In this document: piece by piece, positions 51,660 to 60,248 of the stretch
Position numbering within the stretch: the stretch's first letter is position 1
Layout of the letters: every line of letters starts with the position of its first letter
Assembly: GCF_039521745.1 (NCBI RefSeq)
Contig: NZ_BAAACT010000010.1
Source of the DNA: Faecalicatena contorta
Lineage (GTDB): Bacteria > Bacillota > Clostridia > Lachnospirales > Lachnospiraceae
Length of the DNA: 64,000 nt
Reading direction: 5' to 3' (one strand)
Position numbers and translations under genes: made by a program
Notes under the pieces: generated by a model
What the model was told of the DNA's origin: nothing
Seen by the model: the letters and a program-made list of their open reading frames with translations, nothing else
Databases searched by the model: none

Positions 51660-54000
51660 GATCAGCCGCATTCTGGAAACTGCCAGAGGTGACGGCAAGG
51701 TACATTCCGCACAGGATACCTTACCGTTCCGCCAGATGTACCCGGACGGTCTGTGCAAGCTGGACGACCACACCTGGTCGAAGTGTATCGAGTTCGAGGA
51801 TGTGAATTATCAGCTTGCAAAACCTGACGACCAGACGGCGATTTTTGAAGCCCTCTGCGATATGTATAACGCCCATGACGCTTCTATCGGGATGCAGCTC
51901 TCCCTTGTGAGCCGCCGCATGAACCGGGAGGATTTTGTGAAGCGTATCGAGATCGCAGCACAGGGAGATCACTTTGACCATATCCGTGAGCTTTACACGC
52001 AAATGCTCCGCAAGCAGCTTGAACGTGGCAACAACGGTCTTATCAAAACGAAGTATCTGACCCTCACCATCGAGGCACGGGACAGCAAAACCGCACGGGC
52101 ACGGTTTTCCCGGATCGTCATGGACGCCCTCAACCATTTCAAGGTCATGGGCGCTCTGGCAAAAGAGCTTGGCGGCAAGGAGTGGCTGGAAATGCTCCAC
52201 GGCATCCTGCACCCGAATGGGGAATGGTTTGCCTTTGAATGGAGCTGGCTTGCCCCTTCCGGCCTGTCGGTTCAGGATTTTATCGCACCATCTTCCTTCC
52301 GCTTCGGTGAAGCACGGAAGTTCACAATGGCAGATAAATTCTGCGCCGTGTCCTTTCTGCAGATCAGCGCGCCGGAAATGGATGACCGTATGCTCACCGA
52401 GCTGCTGGATACGGATAGCGGGCTGCTTGTCAGCCTCCATATCCGCAGCATGGACCAGAACGAGGCGATCAAAACGGTCAAGCGAAAGATCACCGACATT
52501 GACAGTATGAAGATTGACGCGCAGAAAAAGGCTGTGCGTGAGGGTTTCGATATGGATATCATCCCCACCGACCTTGCCACCTACGCAGGCGAGGCAAAGA
52601 ACATCCTCCGTGATCTGCAAAGCCGGAATGAGCGAATGTTTTTGATGACCTTTTTGGTGGTGAATTTTTCGGACAGCAAGCAAAAACTGGAGAATGACCT
52701 TCTCCGTGCGGCAAGCGTGGCGCAGAAATATAACTGTTCCCTGGTGCGGCTGGACTTTCAGCAGGAGGACGGTTTCATATCGGCTCTGCCCCTGGGTGTC
52801 AACCGCATTAAGATACAGCGCGGACTTACCACTTCAGCGGTGGCAGTGTTCGTTCCCTTCACCACACAGGAGATTTTCCACGGTGGCGAAGCTCTCTACT
52901 ATGGTCTTAATGCTACTTCCGGCAACATGATCCTTGCCGACCGTAAAAAGCTGAAAACGCCCAACGGCATGATCTTAGGTACGCCCGGCAGCGGCAAGAG
53001 CTTTTCCGCAAAGCGCTCCATCGTGGGTGTGTTCCTGAACACAAAGGACGATATCCTGATTTGCGACCCAGAGGCGGAGTATTTTCCGCTGGTGAACCGT
53101 TTGGAAGGTCAGGTCATCAAAATCTCTCCAACCAGTACACAGTATGTGAACCCTATGGATATCAACCTCAATTACAGCGAGGATGATAACCCGCTGGCGC
53201 TGAAATCAGATTTTATCCTGTCGTTCTGCGAACTGGCGGCAGGCGGCCGGAACGGTCTGGAGCCGGTGGAAAAGACGGTCATTGACCGTGCCGTGCGGAT
53301 CGTGTACCGCCCCTATATCGCAGACTCTCGCCCGGAGAATATGCCGCTGCTGGAAGATTTGTATGACGAGATCAAACGGCAGCCGGAGCCGGAGGCACAG
53401 CGGATCGCGGCGGCACTGGAACTGTATGTGCATGGCAGCCTGAATGTTTTTAACCACCGTACCAACGTGGATATCAACAACCGCATTGTCTGCTTCGATA
53501 TCAAGGAGCTGGGAAAGCAGCTCAAAAGCCTGGGTATGCTGGTGATCCAGGACCAGGTATGGAACCGTGTTTCCCAAAACCGGGATCAGGGTAAATCCAC
53601 CTGGTACTTCGTGGACGAGTTCCACCTTCTGCTGCGCGGCGAGGTCGGTACCTGGAGCGTGGAGATTTGGAAACGCTTTCGCAAATGGGGCGGTATCCCC
53701 ACGGGGATCACGCAGAACATCAAGGACCTGCTTTCCTCCCCGGAGATCGAGAACATCTTTGAAAACAGCGATTTTGTGTACCTTCTGAACCAGGCCAGCG
53801 GAGACAGGAAAATCCTCTGCGAGCGCCTGAATATCTCCAACCAGCAGGCGGCGCATATCAGCAATGCAGGCCCCGGCGAGGGGCTGATCTTCTTCGGCAA
53901 TGTGATCCTGCCTTTTGTGGATGACTTCCCGAAGGACAATGAGCTTTACAGCATTATGACCACCAAACCCGGAGAAGTGATAAAATCAGACTTAAACTGA
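51577..54000 (+). CDS. VirB4-family transfer ATPase
   Basis: An 807-residue ATPase of the type IV secretion channel. Walker A GTPGSGKSFSAKR lies near 468, Walker B in WYFVDEFHLLLRG near 680, and the CagE/VirB4 N-terminal domain before them. The start is TTG at 51577, within the PrgI gene, with AAGGAGG nine bases upstream. The gene is followed closely by a foreign-looking cassette (54.0-55.04 kb). Confidence 0.95.
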   Translation: MFRKRKPEPQARQTAKPTVKLTAAEKREISRILETARGDGKVHSAQDTLPFRQMYPDGLCKLDDHTWSKCIEFEDVNYQLAKPDDQTAIFEALCDMYNAHDASIGMQLSLVSRRMNREDFVKRIEIAAQGDHFDHIRELYTQMLRKQLERGNNGLIKTKYLTLTIEARDSKTARARFSRIVMDALNHFKVMGALAKELGGKEWLEMLHGILHPNGEWFAFEWSWLAPSGLSVQDFIAPSSFRFGEARKFTMADKFCAVSFLQISAPEMDDRMLTELLDTDSGLLVSLHIRSMDQNEAIKTVKRKITDIDSMKIDAQKKAVREGFDMDIIPTDLATYAGEAKNILRDLQSRNERMFLMTFLVVNFSDSKQKLENDLLRAASVAQKYNCSLVRLDFQQEDGFISALPLGVNRIKIQRGLTTSAVAVFVPFTTQEIFHGGEALYYGLNATSGNMILADRKKLKTPNGMILGTPGSGKSFSAKRSIVGVFLNTKDDILICDPEAEYFPLVNRLEGQVIKISPTSTQYVNPMDINLNYSEDDNPLALKSDFILSFCELAAGGRNGLEPVEKTVIDRAVRIVYRPYIADSRPENMPLLEDLYDEIKRQPEPEAQRIAAALELYVHGSLNVFNHRTNVDINNRIVCFDIKELGKQLKSLGMLVIQDQVWNRVSQNRDQGKSTWYFVDEFHLLLRGEVGTWSVEIWKRFRKWGGIPTGITQNIKDLLSSPEIENIFENSDFVYLLNQASGDRKILCERLNISNQQAAHISNAGPGEGLIFFGNVILPFVDDFPKDNELYSIMTTKPGEVIKSDLN

Positions 54001-54061
54001 CAAATACAACCTATATTTTCAAAAAAGGATGTGGTATGATTACAAAAGTGAGGTGATAGTG

Positions 54062-54982
54062 TTGACTGATGTATTTTTCACTGCCACAAAGAAAGCGTTA
54101 AGTAATATTACATCAACTTATGATACCGTGTGGCCAACCGCAGCAGGATTATGGAATCTTCGCTGCATGGTTAATGGTGTAAAAAAAGAGTATCCAGATA
54201 TTACAGAAGCTGAGCTGGCTGCAAAATTTAGTTTGGGTAGTGGGATTCACGGGGTGAACTATAAGCGTGCCTTTGTGGATCACACATGGGAGCAGCAACA
54301 AACAAGGTTTGCCTGGATATTGTTGAACAGCACCATACCGATTTTTGAAGGATGGTTAGAAGAACTAAAACAGAATTGCTTTCCTGATATGAGAGTCAAG
54401 GAACTGCAATTTCCGGGACAAGTACAAACTGAGGTGTCTCGTCTAACAAGTAGTCCTTCCACAATTCTGAGCAATTCATTTTATTCGACCTATTCTGGAA
54501 AACGGGACAGATGTTATAGTCAAATTGACGCATTATTGCACTGTTACAGAGTATTCAAAGAGGCGCGAAACTGTTATATGCACAATGGCTCAAAAGCTGA
54601 TGCGAAGTTGGTAAACGCTTATGCCTTGTACACACCGTTTGCAACACCTGCGGCATTATGTGTGTCCGAAGTTCCAGAATTTCCGATTCCTGCCTTGGGA
54701 GATGAAATTCAGATTAGTTTACGAGGCGTTGTTGGTTTCTCGTATATACTAATTAAGATTTTGGTGTCGTTAGATACAGAACTGCTTTGTGCCGCCAACG
54801 CAGAAAGGGAGTTTATATCTCGTTATCAGGAAAAACACACAATTTTGCGGACACTGAAGCCGAATTTGGATGGTGCTAGGCGACAGGTGAAACAGTATGT
54901 TCAACAATGTGGTTTCCCTGCGCCATTGGCAGTTGATGATCTTACAGCGTTTTTGCTCAGGAATCATTTGGTTTCCCGATAA
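54062..54982 (+). CDS. ICE cargo protein of unknown function with HEPN-like R-x4-H motif
   Basis: No family is recognised. The 306-residue product is largely helical. It has FKEARNCYMHNGSKADAKLV (about 180-199), where R-N-x3-H fits the R-x4-6-H active site of HEPN ribonucleases. The start is taken as TTG at 54062, after GAGGTG; an ATG at 54029 overlaps a TATGAT promoter-like word (54035-54040) and has no good ribosome-binding site. The gene is AT-richer than the transfer genes around it and has its own terminator, so it forms a self-contained cassette between VirB4 and the methylase. A defence or toxin role is possible but unproven. Confidence 0.6.
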   Translation: MTDVFFTATKKALSNITSTYDTVWPTAAGLWNLRCMVNGVKKEYPDITEAELAAKFSLGSGIHGVNYKRAFVDHTWEQQQTRFAWILLNSTIPIFEGWLEELKQNCFPDMRVKELQFPGQVQTEVSRLTSSPSTILSNSFYSTYSGKRDRCYSQIDALLHCYRVFKEARNCYMHNGSKADAKLVNAYALYTPFATPAALCVSEVPEFPIPALGDEIQISLRGVVGFSYILIKILVSLDTELLCAANAEREFISRYQEKHTILRTLKPNLDGARRQVKQYVQQCGFPAPLAVDDLTAFLLRNHLVSR

Positions 54983-55010
54983 TTTTTATATTGAATAATG
55001 ACTTTTGAAG

Positions 55011-55033
55011 CCCGCTTCTTCTTGAGAAGCGGG
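55011..55033 (+). terminator. Terminator of the first cargo cassette
   Basis: A perfect nine-base stem (CCCGCTTCT with AGAAGCGGG) followed by TTTTCTT, 28 bases after the cargo stop codon. Confidence 0.85.
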
Positions 55034-55057
55034 TTTTCTTATGCCCAAAATTAGGAG

Positions 55058-56095
55058 GTGACAGATAAAATCAACACTATATTAACTCATGTGAGCCTGT
55101 TTTCCGGCATTGGCGGTCTGGACCTGGCGGCGGAGGCTGCCGGGTTTGAAACCGTCTGCCAGTGTGAGTGGGCGGATTTTCCGCACGCCGTCCTCTCCGC
55201 ACGATGGCCGGATGTTCCCAGGTTCCGGGATATTACTACTTTCACGAAGGAGGCGTTTTTTGAAAAAACAGGACTTGAAACAGTTACCGTTATCTCAGGC
55301 GGCTTTCCCTGTCAGCCCTTCTCCACCGCCGGAAAACGGAAGGGCTTTGCGGATGAACGCTACCTGTGGCCGGAAATGTGCCGCGTTATTACCGAGCTGC
55401 GGCCCCGTTGGGTGCTTGGGGAAAATGTTGCTGGCTTCATCAATATGGGGCTCGACAAAACGATCTTTGACCTGGCAAAAGCGGGATACGCTGTTCTCCC
55501 ATTCGTATTTCCGGCTTGCGGCGTCGGCGCATGGCATGAGCGCCAGCGAACTTTTATCGTCGCGGCTGATGTTTCCCACACCCCTTGCCTCCGACAACAA
55601 CACCGCCAGGGACGCGGCAAGCCTGGATGTGTTCCTGTCGGACAATGGGATATTCCGCAAGAGGAACCGAAACGGGGCAATCTGGAGCCTCAGCCTGTCG
55701 GCGGCGGTATTCTATCTGACCCCGGTGGCGTCGGACGGTTTCCGCTCGACCTTGAAGCCATCGGCCTTCGATCCGACGAAGAAGGACGGGAACCTGTCGG
55801 CGCAAATCATCTCCCAGGAGCGGCCGGTGTCCGAAACGGCAGCACTGAACCCGGATTGGGTGGAATGGCTCATGGGCTTTCCGAAAGGATGGACGGACGT
55901 ATCCTCTGGGCCGCCGAACCGGAAGGAATCCCCCGCATGACCGAGCGCATGGATGACCGGGCGCTGCGGCTGAAAACATTGGGAAATGCGGTCTGCCCGC
56001 CCCAGGCCTATCCCATTTTCCGCTATATCGCCATGATCGAGAATGGCACCTGCGGTGACTTCTGCCCCTATGGAAAGGAAGGTGACTGCCTATGA
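55058..56095 (+). CDS. DNA (cytosine-5-) methyltransferase
   Basis: A 345-residue C5 methylase. Motif I is SLFSGIGGLDLAAE (about 12-25), motif IV GGFPCQPFS (about 82-90) with the catalytic Cys, motif VI GENVAGF (about 121), motif VIII ERQRTFIVA (about 160), and motif X LKTLGNAVCPPQAYP near the C-terminus. The assigned start is GTG at 55058, which overlaps the AGGAGGTG site; a slightly later start is possible. The region between motifs VIII and X is Pro/Gly/Arg-rich, and the +1 frame over the same bases also shows family-like motifs. It probably protects the element against restriction. The NlpC/P60 gene overlaps its stop as ATGA. Confidence 0.88.
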   Translation: MTDKINTILTHVSLFSGIGGLDLAAEAAGFETVCQCEWADFPHAVLSARWPDVPRFRDITTFTKEAFFEKTGLETVTVISGGFPCQPFSTAGKRKGFADERYLWPEMCRVITELRPRWVLGENVAGFINMGLDKTIFDLAKAGYAVLPFVFPACGVGAWHERQRTFIVAADVSHTPCLRQQHRQGRGKPGCVPVGQWDIPQEEPKRGNLEPQPVGGGILSDPGGVGRFPLDLEAIGLRSDEEGREPVGANHLPGAAGVRNGSTEPGLGGMAHGLSERMDGRILWAAEPEGIPRMTERMDDRALRLKTLGNAVCPPQAYPIFRYIAMIENGTCGDFCPYGKEGDCL

Positions 56096-58071
56096 GGGAA
56101 CTGAAAGCGACCGATAAGATCACGCAGAAAATGACCCGTGACGGTGCGGTATCGGAAAACCTTGCCACGGGAGAGGTGGAACATATCAGCAGCCGGGAGC
56201 CGGAAACGGAACTGTCCGCTTCTTCGGAAGAATCTGCTGGCGCGGCTGCCGACCTTGCTCTGCGTGCGGCGGAACACCATGAGAAGAAAAGCGCACGAAA
56301 GGCGGAAAAGGCTGACACCCAGGCGGTGCGGGATGGTTCTGCCGCAAGGCAGCGCCCGTCCTCCCGCCTGCAATTTACCGAGGAAGAACGTGCCGATCCC
56401 GCACTTGGAAAGTACATCGACCGTTCCGACCGTGCGGCGGACAGGCTGGACGCGGCAAAAGCCGCTATCCCCACAAAGAAAGTTCTCCGTACCGAGCGTG
56501 TTTTTGACGAGACAGCCGGAAAAGGCAAAACGCAGCTTCACTTTGAAGAAGTGGAGAAACGCCCCAATGGACGCCTGCGGCACAATCCGCTTTCTCGGCC
56601 GGTTCATGAGATCGTCCACGCTGCCCATGCGAAGGTGCATGAGGTGGAACAGGAAAATGTGGGTGTTGAGGCCGGACACAAGGGCGAGGTGCTGACGGAG
56701 CGTGGGCTTGCCTACGGAAAAGGCAAAGTCCGTGCCGCCGTCCACCATCACCGCACAAAGCCCTGGCGTGACGCGGCGAAGGCAGAGCAGGCTTCTTTTA
56801 AGGCAAACGCCGACTACCTTTACCAAAAGGCACTGCAGGATGATCCCGCATTGGCAGCTTCTAACCCGGTATCTCGTTTTCTGCAGAAACAGCGGATCAA
56901 GCGGAACTACGCAAAGGAGCTGCGGCAGGCAGAGAAAACCGCAAAGAACACAGCGGCCACGGCGAAAAGCGCGGCGCAGAAAGCAAAGGACGCCTTCAAA
57001 GAAACCTTCCTCTACATCAAGCACCATAGCCGGGCGGTGCTGCTGGTGATCGGCATTGGCGCCTGTGTTGCTCTGCTGTTTGGCGGGGTATCTTCCTGTT
57101 CCATGATGGCAGGCTCCGGCGTGGGCGGTGTATTTACTTCTTCTTATCTCTCCGAGGATGCAGATATGCTGGCTGCGGAGGCGGCCTACTGCGAACTGGA
57201 GCAGGAGCTTCAATATGAGCTGGACCACTATGAGGCACTGCACCCCGGATATGACGAATACCGTTTTGACCTGGACGAGATCGAGCATGACCCTTATGTG
57301 CTGATTTCCATTCTCACAGCGTTCCATGAAGGGGTGTTTACCATCGACGAGGTTCAGGCGGAGCTGCAAATGCTCTTTGAAAAACAGTACATTCTGACGC
57401 AGACCGTGGGAGTGGAGGTGCGCTATCGGACGGAAACACGGACAGACAGCGAGGGAAATGACTATGACGTGGAAGTACCGTATAACTACTATATCTGCAA
57501 GGTAAAGCTGGAAAACTTCGACCTTTCCCATGTGCCGGCCTACATCATGGACGAAGAAACACTTTCCTTGTATGCGGTCTATATGGCAACGCTGGGAAAC
57601 CGGGAAGATTTGTTCCCCGGCTCCGGCTATGTAAACAAGTACACCAAACCGCTCACCACCTATGATATTCCGCCTTCCGCACTGGAGGATGAAACCTTTG
57701 CAACGCTCATTACTGAGGCGGAGAAGTACATCGGCTATCCTTATGTCTGGGGCGGCAGCAATCCGAACACTTCTTTTGATTGCTCCGGCTTCGTGTCCTG
57801 GGTGCTGACGCAAAGCGGTGTCTGCAATACGGGCAGGCTGGGAGCCCAGGGGCTTTACAATATTTCCACCCCGGTATCCTCTGCCAACGCAAAGCCCGGC
57901 GACCTGATCTTTTTCGTCGGCACTTACGATACACCGGGCGTTTCCCATGTGGGTATCTATGTGGGCGGTGGAAAAATGCTGCACTGCGGTGACCCTATCC
58001 AGTATGCAGATATCAACACAAGCTACTGGCAATCCCACTTTTACGCTTTCGGGCGACCGCCCTACAACTAA
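56092..58071 (+). CDS. CD1108-like NlpC/P60 cell-wall hydrolase
   Basis: A 659-residue protein. The N-terminal 310 residues are charged, alanine-rich and cytoplasmic. One membrane helix (about 318-340) is followed by an extracellular linker and a C-terminal NlpC/P60 peptidase domain (about 540-659), with catalytic Cys in FDCSGFVSW and His in VSHVGIYVGGG. It cuts peptidoglycan peptides to open a path for the transfer channel. Position and layout match the CD1108 family of Tn1549-like ICEs. Confidence 0.9.
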   Translation: MRELKATDKITQKMTRDGAVSENLATGEVEHISSREPETELSASSEESAGAAADLALRAAEHHEKKSARKAEKADTQAVRDGSAARQRPSSRLQFTEEERADPALGKYIDRSDRAADRLDAAKAAIPTKKVLRTERVFDETAGKGKTQLHFEEVEKRPNGRLRHNPLSRPVHEIVHAAHAKVHEVEQENVGVEAGHKGEVLTERGLAYGKGKVRAAVHHHRTKPWRDAAKAEQASFKANADYLYQKALQDDPALAASNPVSRFLQKQRIKRNYAKELRQAEKTAKNTAATAKSAAQKAKDAFKETFLYIKHHSRAVLLVIGIGACVALLFGGVSSCSMMAGSGVGGVFTSSYLSEDADMLAAEAAYCELEQELQYELDHYEALHPGYDEYRFDLDEIEHDPYVLISILTAFHEGVFTIDEVQAELQMLFEKQYILTQTVGVEVRYRTETRTDSEGNDYDVEVPYNYYICKVKLENFDLSHVPAYIMDEETLSLYAVYMATLGNREDLFPGSGYVNKYTKPLTTYDIPPSALEDETFATLITEAEKYIGYPYVWGGSNPNTSFDCSGFVSWVLTQSGVCNTGRLGAQGLYNISTPVSSANAKPGDLIFFVGTYDTPGVSHVGIYVGGGKMLHCGDPIQYADINTSYWQSHFYAFGRPPYN

Positions 58072-58097
58072 AAAACGATATGGAGGTAATTTGATTT

Positions 58098-58370
58098 ATG
58101 GCAACGACACAGAAGATCCGCAATGACATTGCGAAAACCAAAGAAAAGATCGCGGAGCAGCAGAAACGCCTTCGTGCGCTGGAAGCCCAGCTTGCGGAGG
58201 AAGAAAATCTGGAAATCGTCCGCATGGTGAAAGCCGTGAAGATGGATAACAAGGAACTGACCGCCTTCCTGAAAGCCTATGCCAGCGGTATGATCTCCCT
58301 GCCGGAAGGTATGCTGCAGGAGGTCAACACCGAGAATGAGGAAACGGAGGGATACGAGGATGAAGCATAA
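58098..58370 (+). CDS. DUF4315-family protein
   Basis: A 90-residue coiled-coil protein: RNDIAKTKEKIAEQQKRLRA (about 7-26) and a second helix VRMVKAVKMDNKELTAFLKA. It is a usual member of the ICE transfer operon, of unknown function. It overlaps the DUF4366 gene by 11 bases. Confidence 0.88.
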   Translation: MATTQKIRNDIAKTKEKIAEQQKRLRALEAQLAEEENLEIVRMVKAVKMDNKELTAFLKAYASGMISLPEGMLQEVNTENEETEGYEDEA

Positions 58371-59415
58371 CTTTATGACAAAAATGGTATCGGCTCTTTT
58401 GGCGGTGGTGCTCAGCACTGCCGCTTTTTCTGTCACCGCCTTTGCCAGCGGCGGCGAGGAAACCACGGAGCCCGTGGCTGAACAGGAAATGGCCGGGGAT
58501 GTTTCTGATCTGCTTTCCGCTCTTGCAGGCAGCCAGGCCACGGTATCCGTCACCGAGGATGGTATCCAGTTCAGTTCCGGCGAAAATGACTCCGGGCAGA
58601 CCGGCACCGTCACCACGGGCGGCGGCAATTTGAATGTCCGCACGGGTGCGGGAATGGACTACACCGCCTTCACCCAGCTTCCCAACGGAACGACCGTGAA
58701 GGTGATCGGCACGGACGGCGACTGGCTGAAGGTCATCCTGCCGGAGAAAGTCGGCTATGTCTATTCCAGCTACATGACGGTAAGTGACGGCGAGGCTGGT
58801 TCCGGGGAAGGCTCTTTCTCTCTGGATGCGGAAACGCTGGAAAATCTGCTGGGGATACTGGGCGGCGGTTTGAATGGCGGTGCCGCTTTGACGCCGGACG
58901 GAAACCTGTCGCTGATCGACGATATCGGCAGCCCTGCCGCCAGCGGCAAGCAGTTCATCACGGTGGAGACAAAGAATGGCAATGTGTTCTATCTCATCAT
59001 CGACCGTGACGATAAGGGCGAGGAAACCGTGCATTTTCTGAACCAGGTGGATGAAGCCGACCTCATGGCGCTTACGGAGGATGGAGAAAAGGCGGAAACA
59101 CCGATTGTCTGCACCTGTACGGAGAAGTGCCAGGCCGGAGAGGTCAACACCGCTTGCCAGGTCTGCGTAAAAAACCTCAGTGAATGTGTTGGCACGGAAC
59201 AGAAAGCTGCGGAGCCCACCGAACCGGAAAATCCGGAACCTGAAAAGAAAAGCAATACCGGAGCGATCCTGGCGGTGCTGCTGATCCTTGCAGCCGGAGG
59301 CGGCGCAGCGGTCTATTTCCTGGTTCTGAAACCGAAGCAGGGCAAGAAAGTTCCCGCTGATCTGGATGATTTCGATCTGGAGGATGAAGAAGAATATCTG
59401 ACCGAGGACGAATGA
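58360..59415 (+). CDS. DUF4366-family exported protein with SH3b domain
   Basis: A 351-residue surface protein. It has a signal peptide (1-27, ending AFA), an acidic region, a bacterial SH3 domain (about 85-140: LNVRTGAGMDYTAF, WLKVILPEKVGYVYSSYM), a cysteine pair region (CTCTEKCQAGEVNTACQVC, about 247-265), one C-terminal helix (about 297-318), and an acidic tail. SH3b domains often bind cell wall, fitting work next to the NlpC/P60 enzyme. The start ATG lies within the DUF4315 gene. Confidence 0.88.
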   Translation: MKHNFMTKMVSALLAVVLSTAAFSVTAFASGGEETTEPVAEQEMAGDVSDLLSALAGSQATVSVTEDGIQFSSGENDSGQTGTVTTGGGNLNVRTGAGMDYTAFTQLPNGTTVKVIGTDGDWLKVILPEKVGYVYSSYMTVSDGEAGSGEGSFSLDAETLENLLGILGGGLNGGAALTPDGNLSLIDDIGSPAASGKQFITVETKNGNVFYLIIDRDDKGEETVHFLNQVDEADLMALTEDGEKAETPIVCTCTEKCQAGEVNTACQVCVKNLSECVGTEQKAAEPTEPENPEPEKKSNTGAILAVLLILAAGGGAAVYFLVLKPKQGKKVPADLDDFDLEDEEEYLTEDE

Positions 59416-59430
59416 ACTGTGGTCAGAGAA

Positions 59431-59465
59431 AAAATGTGGCAGATGTTACTCATCTGCCACATTTT
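59431..59465. terminator. Bidirectional terminator between DUF4366 and the second cargo gene
   Basis: A perfect 15-bp stem (59431-59445 with 59451-59465) with a five-base loop, A-run on one side and T-run on the other. It ends transcription of both convergent units. Confidence 0.92.
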
Positions 59466-60177
59466 ATAGTTCATCCATTGTATACATTCGCTCAGGAAGA
59501 TCCTCCCAGAACTTAATCAAAGCATTAAAGTAATCAATAAAATCTTGTTCTTGTATCATCAGCGTGGGTTCAAGCAGTGTCGTGTGATAGAGAGACATTA
59601 AATCATATTCTGTTCCACAAATATCTTGGGTGAAGTAATCAGGCCTAAGCTTTCTGAGCTTTTGTTCTGAATCTCCTTCTGCGTGCTTTATCACATTAAC
59701 CAACAAACGAAGCTCTTTTATTTTTCCCCAAGAATCCAGTTTTTCAAAAGGTTGTTGATGCCATTCAAAAACATCTTTTGAAAACGCAAAACCACGTTTA
59801 ATGTCGAAAGGGTCATATTTAAGACCTTCTTGCTCTGCTTCATGTATGACGAAGGAGTATAGTTGTTGTTCCCATACTTGACACAAACACGCCAACCACA
59901 TTCCGATATTCCGATATCGCATGAGTGAAAGCATATCATACCGTTCGACTGCTTTTTCCTGAACGAAATCAACATAATCGCTAGGGTCAACATAGTCATC
60001 TTCAGTACAAGGACGGTTCATAATGCTTTCCCATAATTCGTTTTGATATTCTTCCGCCTCAGATTCTGCGTTTGCAAAAACAGGCTGAATTCGCTCTACA
60101 AACATTGTTTTTATTAGAGTCAAATCATCAATGTATCGTTGTTTTAGTGGTCCCCATAAGTACAGTTGTGAGCGCAT
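59464..60177 (-). CDS. ICE cargo protein of unknown function with N-x-x-K-H motif
   Basis: No family is recognised with certainty. The 237-residue product is helical and acidic. It has KELRLLVNVIKHAEGDS (about 152-168), a motif of the type seen in HEPN-like and other abortive-infection-associated helical proteins. Its strand is opposite to all neighbouring ICE genes. It has its own strong promoter (60205-60233), a good GGGGG site and a shared terminator, and it is AT-richer than its surroundings. It looks like a cargo gene inserted between DUF4366 and topoisomerase III. Confidence 0.6.
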   Translation of the reverse strand: MRSQLYLWGPLKQRYIDDLTLIKTMFVERIQPVFANAESEAEEYQNELWESIMNRPCTEDDYVDPSDYVDFVQEKAVERYDMLSLMRYRNIGMWLACLCQVWEQQLYSFVIHEAEQEGLKYDPFDIKRGFAFSKDVFEWHQQPFEKLDSWGKIKELRLLVNVIKHAEGDSEQKLRKLRPDYFTQDICGTEYDLMSLYHTTLLEPTLMIQEQDFIDYFNALIKFWEDLPERMYTMDEL

Positions 60178-60204
60178 GATAGAATCCCCCTTTCTTACCA
60201 AATT

Positions 60205-60233
60205 ATTATATTCCGAAATACTGAACTTTTCAA
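60205..60233 (-). promoter_or_regulatory. Promoter of the second cargo gene
   Basis: Minus-strand TTGAAA (60228-60233) and TATAAT (60205-60210) with a 17-base spacer, a near-consensus sigma-A promoter about 20 bases from the ribosome-binding site. Its strength suggests constitutive expression of the cargo gene. Confidence 0.75.
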
Positions 60234-60248
60234 CATAGGAGGTATAAA

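Noticed and set aside
56068..58038. 656-codon minus-strand open frame
   Set aside because: Antisense shadow of the NlpC/P60 gene, produced by its GC-rich codon pattern; the sequence has no recognisable domain.
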